A stretch of DNA of 64,000 bases from Lathyrus oleraceus (taxonomy: Eukaryota > Streptophyta > Magnoliopsida > Fabales > Fabaceae). The stretch is from positions 299,048,536 to 299,112,535 of the forward strand of contig NC_066581.1 in assembly GCF_024323335.1 (NCBI RefSeq), read 5' to 3'. Under the pieces are notes generated by a model that searched no databases, was not told the DNA's origin, and saw only the letters and a program-made list of their open reading frames with translations. A program made the position numbers and the translations under genes. Below, piece after piece: positions 12,530 to 24,730 of the stretch; the stretch's first letter is position 1; each line of letters begins with the position of its first letter.

Positions 12530-13858
12530 ATGGCTTCCAGGAAGACCATCCGGATCAATCTTGTGGCGATCTCTCCTCAACTCAAGAATTTAGTGTCAGA
12601 GCTTCCCGATCATGCTCAGTTCATCAAGAAACATGGTTCTCTCCTCAATTTAGTTACCACCGATTTCAAAGAAGATATGATGAGAGTTCTATTCCAGTTC
12701 TTCGATCCTAAACATCATTTCTTCACCTTCCCAGATTATCAGTTGGTACCCACATTAGAAGAATTCTCCAGGCTGCTTGGGATACCTATCCTTTATCAAA
12801 TACCTTTCAGTGGTTTAGAAAAGATTCCGAAGTCTGAAGAAGTTGCCGCGGCTTTACACATGACAAAGTCCGACATTGAAACTAATTGGGTAACAAGAAG
12901 TGGAGTTAAGGGTTTACTTGCCAAGTTTCTGATAAATAAGGCCCGAGAATTCCTAAAAGTTATGAATGTCCATGCTTTCGGAGATGTTCTAGCACTACTA
13001 ATCTATGGTTTGGTGCTATTTCCTAACCCGGATCAATTCATAGACATGAATGCTGTTAGGATATTTCTCACTCATAACGCTGTGCCCACCTTGCTTGGAG
13101 ACATTTTGCATTCCCTTCACACTCGTACTATGAAAAGGCAAGGGACTCTCATGTGCTGCGTACCTTTATTATCTAGGTGGTTTATTTTGCACCTTCCTCA
13201 ATCAGTCTTGAAGAATGAGCAAAATTTGAAATGGTCTCAAAAGATAATGTCGCTCTCCCATTCAGACATCCATTGGTGTCCCCAACCCAAAGAAAACGTT
13301 ATCATCATTGACCGTTGTGGAGAGTTCCCTAACATACCACTCCTGGGGATAAGAGGAGGTATTACTTATAACCCGGCTTTAGCCCTACGTCAGTTTGGTT
13401 ATGCTCGAAGAGATGGTCCACATGAAATAATTATTCAAGGCACTGTGTTTGACTATGACAACGACTCTCAAGGTCTCCGTCAAAGGTTTATACGAGCTTG
13501 GGGCATGGTGAAAAGAAGTACTTTAGGACAGAAAAACTCTATTCCTATGGAACCTTATCTCAAATGGGTATGCGCCAGAGCTCGTGAGCTTACCATGCCA
13601 TATCTTGCAATCGGACCTCTGATTGTCGAACCAAAAGTTGAAGGAGGTGCCCCTCAGATCATTCCTTATCCAGATATGCCTACCAACGTTGAAGAATTGA
13701 AGAAATCCTGGATCCAGTTGAGAGAGGAAAGGGATACTTTTGAAACTCAGTTCGGTGCAGAAAGGAAGAAAGTATTGGAGCTCTCCAGCCAGCTTAATGA
13801 GGAACGAAGACTCAATGCATATCTCCGCCCAAAAAGAAGCCGTCCCTGGGAGACTTGA
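12530..13858 (+). CDS. Ogre ORF1 protein, function unknown
   Basis: 442 codons, complete and uninterrupted, in front of gag. Ogre elements are known for this extra ORF, whose role is not established. Similar plant proteins are, as far as I recall, annotated as DUF7745 or plant-mobile-domain-like. The start M-A-S-R-K is the first ATG after the leader. Residues 10-250 are a helical, hydrophobic globular region with a conserved-looking L-E-E-F-S-R-L-L-G-I-P and a C-C-V-P-L-L-S-R-W-F; the C-terminal 60 residues are charged and heptad-like (E-E-R-D-T-F-E-T-Q-F-G), probably a coiled coil. No signal peptide or metal-binding motif is visible. It is the only fully intact frame of B. Confidence 0.8.
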   Translation: MASRKTIRINLVAISPQLKNLVSELPDHAQFIKKHGSLLNLVTTDFKEDMMRVLFQFFDPKHHFFTFPDYQLVPTLEEFSRLLGIPILYQIPFSGLEKIPKSEEVAAALHMTKSDIETNWVTRSGVKGLLAKFLINKAREFLKVMNVHAFGDVLALLIYGLVLFPNPDQFIDMNAVRIFLTHNAVPTLLGDILHSLHTRTMKRQGTLMCCVPLLSRWFILHLPQSVLKNEQNLKWSQKIMSLSHSDIHWCPQPKENVIIIDRCGEFPNIPLLGIRGGITYNPALALRQFGYARRDGPHEIIIQGTVFDYDNDSQGLRQRFIRAWGMVKRSTLGQKNSIPMEPYLKWVCARARELTMPYLAIGPLIVEPKVEGGAPQIIPYPDMPTNVEELKKSWIQLREERDTFETQFGAERKKVLELSSQLNEERRLNAYLRPKRSRPWET

Positions 13859-14062
13859 GCTTTCATTGTATTTTTATTATTTTTTGTAATGAACATTGAT
13901 TAAAGAAATTATTAATAAAAGTTCCCCTTTTTTGTGGTTTACACAAAGTTAAATTCCAAAAGTCCTTGAAAACATTTCATACATTGCATAGCATAACATA
14001 ACATTGCATAACAGGTATTCTAAAGGATCAATGTTCTCACGGTTTTCCTTCTAAACAGAAAG
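13859..14062 (+). other. Spacer between ORF1 and gag of B
   Basis: 204 bp, AT-rich, containing short CATAACATTGCATAACA repeats just before gag. E has a similar GCATTTGCATATCCATAGCATG stretch before its gag. How gag is translated downstream of ORF1 is not visible from sequence. Confidence 0.5.
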
Positions 14063-17000
14063 ATGGCTCTCGAACAAACTGTCAAAGATCTCCAGGCTCA
14101 GAATGCTCAATTCCAGGAGATGATCTTGAACTTATCCAAGGGGCAGGATGAGCTGAAGGCTCTCTTGCTCGAGAAGAAGAAAGACAAGAAAGCTGTGAGT
14201 TACATTAACCCGGGAAGAAGGCTTAAAGGACAGGCTCCAGGAGTCAAGATTGGAATTTCGAAGGATAAAGAAGATGAGACAGAAAATGATTCGGAAGAGG
14301 AGAATGTTGATCCCTTCAACCCTGAGGACGACGATGAAGATTATGAAAATGAACAGTACTCTCCAAAAGATGATAAGTATAAGTTGCTGGAAGAACGCAT
14401 GCTAGCTATGGAGGGTCAGAAGGCGCCCGGTCTGGATTTCGAAGGCTTAGGTCTGGTCTCTGATGTGGTCATTCCCCGCAAATTCAAGGTCCCCGCTTTC
14501 ACTAAGTATGATGGTGCGTCTTGTCCTCAGATGCATCTGAGAGCTTATGTGAGAAAGATTCAGCCGTATACCACTGATAGGAAGCTATGGATCCATTTCT
14601 TTCAAGAGAGTCTGTCTGGCACACAGTTAGAGTGGTATTATCAGCTCGAGAGCTCTAACATCCGCACCTGGACTGATTTAGCGATAACTTTCTACAAGCA
14701 CTACCAGTATAATTCTGAATTGGCGCCTACTCGGCTACAGTTGTAGAATATGACTATGGGATCTAAAGAAAGCTTCAAAGAATATGCTCAAAAATGGAGA
14801 GATTTGGCTGGCAGAGTCAAACCCCCTATGACTGAGCTAGAATTAGTGGACATGTTCATGGGTACACTGACTGGCCCCTTCTACAGCCATCTATAGGGAA
14901 GTTCCTCATCGGGTTTCACTGAACTTATATTAACAGGTGAACGTGTTAAAAGTGGCATTCAAAGTGGAAAGATACAGGTGGCTACCTCTGCAAGCATAAA
15001 AAATCCCTATCAGGGGAGGAGCGAATCAAATGCTGTGTACGGTCAAAAGGGTCATAACAAGGGAAATCGTGACCATGCTGTTGAAGCAGTTACGATTACA
15101 GAACCGCCATCTCAAAACTTCCAACACAGACAAGACAGGCCAAGAAGGCAGTTTACCAAGATCAATATGACTTTAGCACAAGCACTGCAGGGTATGCTAA
15201 AAGCAAAGTTAATTACCCTCAGAGATCCTCCTGCAAATCCCAACACTACTTCTTCTCGTTATAATCCCAATGCCAGGTGTGCATATCACTCTGATAGCCC
15301 CGGGCATGATACGAACGATTGTTGGTTGTTGAAGAATAAGATTCAGGATATGATCGACGCTGGAGAAATTGAATTTGATCCTCCGGAGACTCATAATGTC
15401 ATCACTGCTCCTATGCCTAATCATGACAAGACTGTTAATGCTGTGGATGACGATTCTCACACTTCTAATGTAGCTGACTTAGCATCTCCTCTCCTGATCG
15501 TCAAGAAGAATTTATTGCAAGCGGGTTTATTTCCAGGTTGTGCTGAAAATTGCGATCTTTGTATACTCCGTCCCAATGATTGTTTGAAGTTGAGGAATGG
15601 TATTCAACAGCTGATGGATGATCGTACAATTCTCTTTGAAAAGATTCCTAAGGTGGAAAACCCTATTGAAGAAATATCTGTGATTGCTAGGTCCAAAGTT
15701 CCAGTGAAGATTACCGCTACTAGAGTGCCTGTGAAGATTACTGTTGAGCCCAAGGTAGCTCCCCTAATTATTACTGCACCTGGCCCAGTACCGTATTCCT
15801 CAAGCAAAGCCATTCCGTGGAATTATGGAGGTGATGTTTACATCCACGGCATAAAGCAAGATGATAATTCTGCTAATCCTAATGATGTTGACATTGTTGG
15901 GACTAGTAAAATTACTCAAAGTGGAAGGATCTTTTCTCCAGAAATCTCACCTCCCGTCCCTGAAACTCGAGGAAAGGAACCAATAATCAATCCTTCTCAG
16001 TCAAAGACACCAGTCGAAGTTACTACCGAAGATGTTGCCAAACAGGAAATGGAAGAAATGCTGAAAATCATCCGCAAGAGTGATTTTGATGTGGTAGAAC
16101 AGTTGGGGCATACTCCGTCTAAAATTTCGATGTTATCCTTGTTGTTATCTTCTGAATCTCATGCCAATGCATTGATAAAATTCTTGAAGACCGCTCATGT
16201 ACCTCAGGAGACATCTGTCGATCAGTTCGAAAATTATGTTGCTAACTTGGCTGTTGACAATGGCCTAGGCTTTTCCGATGCTGACCTGACACCAGCAGGA
16301 AAGAATCACAATAAAGCTCTGCATATCTCCATTGAGTGTAAGAGGATCACCTTGTCTCATGTGCTGATCGATAATGGCTCTTCTTTGAATGTGCTACCGA
16401 AAGCTGTGCTCGATAAACTTGACTGTAAAAGCATTGAACTGAAACCTAGTGACGTTGTGGTACGTGCTTACGATGGTGCGAAGAGTGTTGTCCATGGTGA
16501 AGTAGTTCTCCCTATCAAGATAGGACCTCAAGTCTTCAACACTACCTTTCACGTAATAAACATTCGTCCTGCCTATTCCTGCTTGCTGGGACGCCCTTGG
16601 ATTCATGGGGCAAGTGCTGTAGCTTCGTCTCTCCATCAAAAGTTGAGGTATCCAATAGAGGGTAAGATTATCATTGTGTGTGGAGAAGAAGAGTATATTG
16701 TCAGTAGTGTGCATGCCTTCAGATACGTCGAGATGGATGGTGAATTCTTTGAGACTCCTTCTCAGTCATTTGAAGTAGTTCCTCCGACCAGTCCTGTCTT
16801 TAAGCCAACTTCCCATGTGCCCAAGGTTATTCGTGCTCCTCCTACTATGACTTCTCTGAAAGACGCTCAAGCCCTGGTCGAAGATGGTGGTCGTACTGGC
16901 TGGGGTCAACTGATCGATGTACCGTATAAGTCTGATATATTTGGCCTAGGATTTAGCTCTGAAACGGTGGTCAAAAATCAGATTAATGCTGTAGAAGATG

Positions 17001-17107
17001 CTGATAGCGATTGCGACTGGGATAGCTGGATTTTCCCAACAATTGGTGACGGACTCAATAATTGGAAGGATGAAGACACTATCTCGATTTCGTTTAGTCA
17101 GGAGTAA
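14063..17107 (+). pseudogene. Gag-protease of element B, two nonsense codons
   Basis: One frame of about 1,014 codons. The N-terminus is a coiled coil (T-V-K-D-L-Q-A-Q-N), then an acidic linker, the gag capsid domain near codons 150-290 (K-F-K-V-P-A-F-T-K-Y-D-G), a variant knuckle C-A-Y-H-S-D-S-P-G-H-D-T-N-D-C and a second Cys cluster (C-A-E-N-C-D-L-C). The retropepsin follows with active site D-N-G-S-S at 16370-16384 and L-L-G-R-P-W downstream. DNG in place of DTG is, to my knowledge, common in Tat/Ogre proteases. A conserved post-protease segment ends at D-S-D-C-D-W-D-S-W. TAG codons at 14744-14746 and 14894-14896, both explained by CAG to TAG, break Gag. The final TAA overlaps the splice donor. 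Confidence 0.9.
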
Positions 17108-17348
17108 TTGTTATTGCCTATTTTAGTGTTGCAAATCTTTAATTTTTACAATTGAACTTTCTTAAAGCATTGTGTCTATACCCGGGGCACAAATAGCTAA
17201 TTTGTTAAGGGTTTTGTCATTTTCATAAGCATATCCCCATTCAATAAATCAATGGACTTTTTGCATTCAAATATTGCGCTCTTTATCTTTCCTGTCATCT
17301 TTTAAACAAGCTATGCTTTCTTACACACACTCACGTAACAAATTGCAG
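17104..17348 (+). other. Ogre intron between protease and RT (B)
   Basis: Donor GA|GTAATT at 17104 and acceptor TTGCAG|A ending at 17348, 245 bp. Removing it joins codon GA+A and keeps the frame open into RT (17350 is in phase with the pol frame). The Ogre family is known to splice this intron only partly, so that unspliced RNA yields Gag-Pro and spliced RNA yields Gag-Pro-Pol. The element E intron has the same donor and the same phase. Confidence 0.85.
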
Positions 17349-20300
17349 ATCCATATCCACCCTGGACCCTGTTGATAATAATTCTGCTATTGTTCATTAT
17401 GACTTTGAAAATCCGATCTACCAAGCCGAGGATGGAAGTGAGGAAGATTGTGAAGTACCTGGAGAGCTTGCCAGACTGTTACTGCAAGAAGAAAAGACTA
17501 TACAGCCGCATGAGGAATCAATTGAAACTGTAAATCTGGGTACTGAAGTAGACAAGAAAGAAGTCAAAATAGGAGCAGGCTTGGAAAACAGTGTCAAAGA
17601 AAGATTGATTCAGATGTTACATGACTATGTAGAGATTTTTGCTTGGTCTTATGAAGACATGCCAGGACTGGATACTGATATAGTAGTGCATCGTTTGCCA
17701 ATGAAGGAGGATTGTCATCCTGTTAAGCAAAAGGTTCGCCGCATGCGTCCTGAAATGTCTGAGAAAATCAAAGCCGAGGTTATGAAACAATTTGATGCAG
17801 GTTTTCTGGCTGTTACTTCTTATCCTCAATGGGTTGTTAATGTGGTACCAGTGCCAAAGAAGGATGGTAAGGTGCGAATGTGTGTAGATTACAGAGATTT
17901 GAATAAAGCGAGTCCCAAAGACGACTTTCCACTTCCGCACATTGATGTTCTGGTAGATAACACCGCTCAACACGAGGTATTCTCATTCATGGATGGATTC
18001 TCGGGTTATAACCAGATTAAGATGGCACCTGAAGACATGGAGAAGACTACGTTTGTGACGCAATGGGGCACTTTCTGTTACAAAGTAATGCCATTCGGTT
18101 TAAAAAATGCAGGGGCAACATACCAGCGTGCTATGGTGGTTTTGTTCCATGATATGATCCATCATGAAATAGAGGTATATGTGGATGACATGATAGCCAG
18201 ATCTCATACTGAAGAAGAACATCTCGATCATTTATACAAACTGTTTGAGAGGTTGAAGAGGTACAAGTTGAGATTGAACCCGAACAAATGCACCTTTGGA
18301 GTAAGATCCGATAAACTCTTGGGCTTTATTGTCAGTGGTAAAGGAATTGAGGTTGACCCGGCTAAGGTAAGAGCTATTCAAGAAATGCCAGTTCCCCGTA
18401 CAGATAAAGAAGTCAGAGGTTTCTTGGGACGCTTGAATTACATTGCCCGATTTATCTCCCATTTGACTGCTACCTGCAAACCCATCTTCAAATTACTGAG
18501 GAAAAATCAAGGGATGATATGGAATGATGAATGTCAAGAAGCTTTTGACAAAATCAAGAAGTATCTCCAAGAACCTCCAATTCTGATGCCACCAGTTGAA
18601 GGAAGACCTCTAATCATGTATTTGACCGTGTTAGAAAATTCAATGGGGTGTGTGTTGGGGCAACATGACGAGTATGGTCGAAAAGAGCATGCCATATACT
18701 ACCTTAGCAAAAAGTTTACGGACTGTGAAACAAGATACTCATTGCTCGAGAAAACTTGTTGTGCTTTGGCTTGGGCTGCTCGCCGACTAAGACAGTATAT
18801 GTTGAATCATACCACTTTATTGATTTCTAAGATGGATCCTATCAAATATATATTTGAGACACCTGCCCTCTCCGGAAGAATAGCAAGATGGCAGATGATT
18901 TTAACAGAGTACGATATCCAATATACTACTCAGAAAGCAATCAAAGGAAGCGTGTTAGCTGACCATTTGGCTCATCAAGCAGTTGATGATTACCAATCTA
19001 TGAATTTTGAGTTCCCAGATGAGGATGTCATGCTTGTTACTGATTATGAAGAACCTGGACCAGATGAAGGACCCGAACTGGGATCCCGATGGACTATGGT
19101 TTTTGACGGATCTTCTAATGCATTGGGCAACGGTGTTGGTGTTGTAATTATTTCTCCCAGGGGTTGCCATACGCCTTTCACTGCTAGACTATGTTTTGAC
19201 TGTACCAACATTATGGCTGAGTATGAAGCATGTATTTTGGGACTCAAGGCTGCTATAGACCTGAGAATCAAGTTTTTGAGTGTGTACGAAGACTCAGCCT
19301 TAGTAATCAGTCAGATCAAAGGAGAATGGGACACTAAACATCCGAATCTCATCCCTTATCGAGAGCGGGTGTTGACATTAATCCCATACTTTGAAGAGAT
19401 TACATTCAAACATATTCCACGAGAAGAGAATCAGTTGGCAGACGCATTGGCCACCATGTCATTTATGTTCAGGGTCAGATGGGATGATGAAGCTCCCATG
19501 ATCACCGTTGAACGATTAGATGAACCAACATATTGTTATGAACTTAATACTGATGAAGTAGAAGAGAAACCTTGGTTCCACGAAGTAAAAAGATATTTAG
19601 AAACTCAGGAATACCCTGAAGGGGCATCCATCAATGACAGAAAATTTCTGAGGAAGTTCTCCGCTAAATTATTTTTGAGTAATGGAGTATTATACAAACG
19701 TAATCATGATTCGACTTTGCTGCGCCGTGTGGATAAAAGGGAAGCAGAAAAGATTATGGAAGACATACATGACGGTAGTTTTGGGACTCATTCTAGTGGA
19801 CATGCGATGGCCAAGAAGATTCTGAGATCAGGGTATTATTGGTCTACCATGGAAACTGATTGCCACCATCACTCCAGAACTTGTCACAAGTGCCAGATCT
19901 ATGCGGACAAAGTACATGTACCTCCTGCTCCATTGAACGTGTTGATAGCACCTTGGCCCTTTGCAATGTGGGGCATTGATATGATTAGAGAGATTAAACC
20001 TACTGCTTCTAATGGACATCGTTTCATTCTTGTTGCTATTGATTATTTTACGAAGTGGGTAGAGGCAGCCTCATTTGCTTCTGTCACCAAGAATGTGGTG
20101 GCACGGTTCATCAAGAACAGTCTCATTTGTCAGTATGGCATCCCTGAAAGAGTTATCACTGATAATGGTACTAATTTGAACAACAAGATGATTATTGAAC
20201 TCTGCACGCAGTTCAAAATAAAACACCATAACTCTTCTCTGTACCGGCCAAAGATGAATGGCGCCGTAGAAGCTGCTAATAAGAATATTAAGAAGATCAT

Positions 20301-20821
20301 ACAAAAGATGACAGTAACATACAAAGACTGGCATGAGATGTTACCCTTTGCTCTTCATGGTTATCGCACTTCAGTGCGCACTTCGACAGGGGCAACTCCT
20401 TTCTCTTTAGTCTACGGAATGGAAGCCGTTTTACCAGTGGAAGTTCAGATTCCCTCTCTAAGAATTATGAAAGATGCAGGCTTAGATGAAGATGAATGGA
20501 TTCAGACTCGACTCGATCAGATAAATTTGATTGATGAAAAGAGACTTGCGGCTGTTTGTCATGGGCAGATATATCAGAAGCGCATGACCCAGGCGTTTAA
20601 TAAAAAAAGTCAAGAGACAGGTATATCAAATTGGCGACTTGGTAATAAAGCGTATCATTCTACCACAAGGTGATTCTAGAGGCAAATGGACTCCCACATA
20701 CGAAGGGCCATTTGTAGTTAAGAAGGTATTCTCTGGTGGAGCCATGATGCTTGCAACAATGGATGGCGAAGACTTCCCACATCCCGTGAACGCAGACATA
20801 GTTAAAAAATACTACGCATAA
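17349..20821 (+). pseudogene. Pol of B: RT, two RNase H domains, integrase; one frameshift
   Basis: About 1,157 codons after splicing. RT has the motif Y-V-D-D at 18178-18189. A first, gypsy-type RNase H follows with eroded catalytic residues (Y-L-T-V-L-E-N-S-M-G). A second RNase H begins at F-D-G-S-S and keeps D, E (A-E-Y-E-A), D (E-D-S-A) and D (L-A-D-A-L-A); this dual arrangement is known for the Tat group. Integrase has the H-H-C-C finger (C-H-K-C-Q-I-Y) and D,D,E in G-I-D-M-I, T-D-N-G-T and A-V-E-A-A-N. An extra A in the A7 run at 20602-20608 shifts the frame, giving a stop at 20673; the correct C-terminus continues from 20639 to TAA at 20819-20821. Confidence 0.92.
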
Positions 20822-21979
20822 AAGAGACCCGCTAGGTCGACGTATCTAGGCAAAAGTAAGGGCATCCCGGCGAACCAAAAGGGTTCGGGCAAAAATTAGG
20901 GATAAACGTATAAAAATGTACACCCGGCAAGTCGAAAACCTGAAAAGGCGGCTTGGGCAAAAAAGGGTATCCTGGTGGACTGAAAACCTGAAAAGGCGGT
21001 CCAGGCAAAAATTAGGGATTAAAGCGTATGACTATGTCCCGTTCTCAGTCAGCTTCACCCAAGTCAAAGGGACTGAACAAGCCAATCACTTCTATTCGAC
21101 AGCAGGAGATGAGAGGCTTGAAGACATAATGACAGTAGTGGAATTAAAATCAATAGGACTTTTTCTTCATAGCTTTTTCTTTGTTTTCTTTACAAATTCC
21201 TCTTACTAGGATTTCTGTCTCCTTGTACTCAAATTGCCTATTTTTAGGCTCTCTTTCAAAATCAATACAATTTTATTGCCAAAAAGATACTTTCTCTGTT
21301 TTGTTTGCATAAACGCCCATTGATTTAATTCGAATTAATATATGCATTTGAATATGATTGATGTTTACCGAAAATACATGCATAAAATAGAAATAGCTGT
21401 TACTAAAAGACTTTAGGGTCGAGGATAAAGCCTAACCATGCTTTCCAATGAGTCCGGTTGCTAATCCTATTCCCCAGCAAAACCAGTTATTTCCCAGAAG
21501 AAATTGGCCTTACTAGACAGACTGGTCATCTCTTTTATCCCCAGCCAGGTCCTAGTGAATATTTCTACCATCAGACAAGAAATCAAATATCCCCAGCTAA
21601 GAAAGGGTCATCAATACAAATATCTCCAACCAGAATATGGGGATTTATTTTCCCCTGGCAAAAATTTTCAGACGCATAATTCATTCATGCATCATTTCAC
21701 ATCATATACATGCATGCAATGCTCGCATTTATTTTCAAAAGCATAAAACATATCATGCATCATGACATGGCATGAGGCTAACTTTTTTTCAGGTTAATTA
21801 TCCTCCCGATACAGTCAAAATAAAGGTTCATTCAGACGGACACCCTCATCGGTTACATTCGAGATTCAGATGCATCTTTCATATAATCCATATGAATGTT
21901 CATTCTGGCAAGCATTCTGACATCCTTCTAGTGATGGCATCTTTAAGCCCAACCCAGACATTTATTGCAAATACAACAT
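20822..21979 (+). other. 3' UTR of B, single-copy part
   Basis: Non-coding. It begins with two similar blocks (20858-20905 and 20921-21030: a CCCGGC or CCTGGTGG turn, then GAAAACCTGAAAAGGCGG and GGGCAAAAATTAGGGAT). The same blocks, in the same order, follow the pol stop in E (51222-51405), so this is a conserved family feature. Confidence 0.7.
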
Positions 21980-22590
21980 ATACAAATATTATCAGATATA
22001 GCCTAACGTACGGTTCATTCTGGTTCGGCCTAACGTATGGTTCCTTCAACTATTCCAATACGGTCTAGCGTACGACCCATTTGAATATTCATCCCCTCAG
22101 ATACTACCTAGCGTACGGTACATTCTGAAATGTAGTCTAGCGTATGACTACCCCCTTTTATCATCAGATACAGCCTAACGGACGGCTCATTCTGCTCTTC
22201 AGATACGATCTAGCGTGCGATCCATTCTGATCTTTATTTCTCCAGATACAGCCTAACGGATGGCTCATTCTGCTACTCAGATACTCCCTAGCATACGGTA
22301 CATTCTGAAATGTGGTCTAGCATACGACTCCCCTTTCATCCTCAGATACAGCCTAATGGACGACTCATTCTGCAACTCAGATACGATCTAGCGTATGATC
22401 CATTCTGATCTTTCATCCCTAGTGAAGTCGCCAGCCTAACGGACGACTCATTCTGCTAGTCAGATACGATCTAGCGTACGATCCATTCTGATCTTTATTT
22501 CTCCGGATACAACCTAACGGACAACTCGTTCTGCTATTCAGATACAATCTAGCGTACGATCCATTCTGATCTTTCATCATCAAACTTCCC
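21980..22590 (+). repeat. Tandem repeats in the 3' UTR of B
   Basis: About 16 diverged half-units of 30-40 bp, each with the form GATAC-x2-x-CTA-x-CGTACG followed by -CATTCTG. Two types alternate: one with AGCCTAACGGACGGCTC and one with GATCTAGCGTACGATCC. Ogre 3' UTRs are known to hold such arrays and to seed satellite DNA. Confidence 0.9.
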
Positions 22591-22739
22591 GGATGGCATC
22601 TTTAAGCCCATCTCCATCAAGATTAACTCTTAATTAACAAGCGTAAATTTTTGGGGCATTCTAAGTGTTCAATAATCTTCCACCTCCAGATCACGAATGG
22701 CATACATACCATTCTAACTGTCTCGGTTTATGAATATTG

Positions 22740-22750
22740 AACAGGGGCAG
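22740..22750 (+). promoter_or_regulatory. Polypurine tract of B
   Basis: AACAGGGGCAG directly before the 3' LTR start (TGTCATACC). E has AATAGGGGAAG at the same place. Confidence 0.7.
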
Positions 22751-22751
22751 C

Positions 22752-24725
22752 TGTCATACCCCAAAATTTGCCCGTTAAGTTTTCAGGACATTGTTCAAGA
22801 CATTCTAATCCATTTTCAAGACATTAATGTTAAAGGAACAAGGATCCAGCACACAGGTTACCAAATCCAGAAGATGACCTAAGCTGGCATGCTCGCTAGG
22901 CGAAGCCCACACGTCATTCCTCGCTCCAGGGAGTTTTGATGAATTAGCTACTGGAATCCTTCGCTAGCTGCTCGCCTAGCGAACCCTTCGCTACCTCACT
23001 CGCCTAGCGAGCTCACGAAATACCAGAAAATTTTGGGCTTAATTCTGAGCCCACCAAGACAATTATTATAAATACAAGAACTTCACACAGAGAAAGAGAT
23101 AGACGGAGGACAGAGAGGGAACAAGCAAACCCTAACAGAGGCAACCGGAAAAACCCTGGAGGCTAACGAAGAGAATTCAGAGTAACCCCCGGATACCCCG
23201 AAGGAAACTCATCTGCACAAAGGTTACCTCCGCCCAACTCAATCTGGTACAAACCATAAGAGTGATCTGCAAGTTCGACGGTGCAATTGCAATTGCAAAC
23301 AGGTTTGCCACACCCCCACCATTTTATGCTCCTAATTTGACATCTTCAAATACATGAGGCATTATGATTGAATTCCTAAATATATCATTAGGTTTTGCAT
23401 ATGGGTTTAAGTATGCATGAATGTGTAACATGATATCTTGAATGTTTAACCCTGTAATTTCTGTAATGAATGCCATAGGGTTTGGGTTTCCTGAAATCGC
23501 ACTGTTATCAAAGAAGAACCCAGAACCCGCAGCCGTTCGCTAGCACTTCGCTGAGCGAACATGTAGCGAGGGTTCGCTAAGCCTTCGCTAGGCGAGGCAG
23601 TAGCGAACCTGACAGTATTTGTTTCTTCGTTTGCATTCTAATCTGTTCTGTACTTGATTGACATGTTTTCTATTGCATCTATACGCTGTTTGCCTGACAT
23701 TATTATTGCTGTGATTCTTTTGTGTGGTGCAACTCTTGGTTGCACCCTAGCTTGGTATTCTAACCCGTTTGTTGAATTTTTGTGAGGGTTCACATACTCC
23801 TGAAGAGACAGTTTGCTAGGTATTCCACTTTATTTGTGGGATACCCTTGTGAAGATTCATTTTAATTACTTGACTGATTACATCGCCTTCGAACATATGA
23901 TCTGGACCCTCTCTTTGTTGCCTTACGATATTACGGCCATGTCCCGCGAATGTAAGGATACCCTTAGCAAAGACCCTTCGGTTAAATCATCATAGTCCCT
24001 CGAATGTTGCCTTCGAATACATGACTTTGTCCCTCGATGACCCTTCGTGGTAGCCTACGGTTAAAATGATGATCGTCCCTTCGAATGCTAAGGTATCCTT
24101 ACAAATGTTGCCTTCAATGACCAATCGACGACCCTACGATGTCCCTTTACATCCAAAGGATAAGACTACTTACTTCTCAATGGTAAGGACAATTTTACCC
24201 TCCTAAGGATAGGAAATACCTATAAAGACCTTGGTTAGGTATAACTCTTAAATGCTTGCTCGCAGCTTAAAATACTTTTCACACCTCCCACCTTTCAAAA
24301 CATCCTTTAGAAAATCACCATTTGGTATACATTCGCACCAGAATCATTGTCGAGTTATATTTTTCTAAACATCTTTCAAAATCAAACGAGATAAACACTT
24401 TGTACACATTCGTACAAGAATCATTATAAAGTTAAACTCTCTTTTCAAAATATTTTCTAAACACACCACATTTCTCAAACACTTTCTCAAACGAGGAAAA
24501 CAAAAGTGAGTTAAGCAATTAAGAGCCCATGGATAACCATGGATACAAAGGGTGTTAACACCTTCCCTTTGTATAATGTACCTCCCGAACCCACAAATCT
24601 AATCAAGGTCTTTCCTGTTCTTTTCCGCCTTTCCTTATTGGATAAAAGAAAAGTCGGTGGCGACTCTTGCTATCCGCGACATTGCTTTCCAAAGCAAAAC
24701 ACAAAAGTCAGTTCACCGTATAACA
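22752..24725 (+). repeat. 3' LTR of element B
   Basis: 1,974 bp, about 99% like the 5' copy. The 20-bp length difference is the loss of one GCTAGGCGA palindrome copy near 22892. It ends GTATAACA followed by the TSD GTGGA. Confidence 0.93.
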
Positions 24726-24730
24726 GTGGA

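Larger units (their letters stand above)
9796..24725 (+). mobile_element. Element B: complete-structure Ogre retrotransposon
   Basis: 14,930 bp from TGTCATACC to GTATAACA with TSD GTGGA (9791-9795 and 24726-24730). Order: LTR, PBS, leader, ORF1, gag-pro, intron, RT-RNase H-RNase H-integrase, 3' UTR with tandem repeats, PPT, LTR. This is the diagnostic Ogre layout. Coding defects are two TAG codons in gag and one frameshift at the end of integrase, so it is inactive but recent; the LTRs differ at about 19 bases plus one 20-bp indel by eye. Confidence 0.95.
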
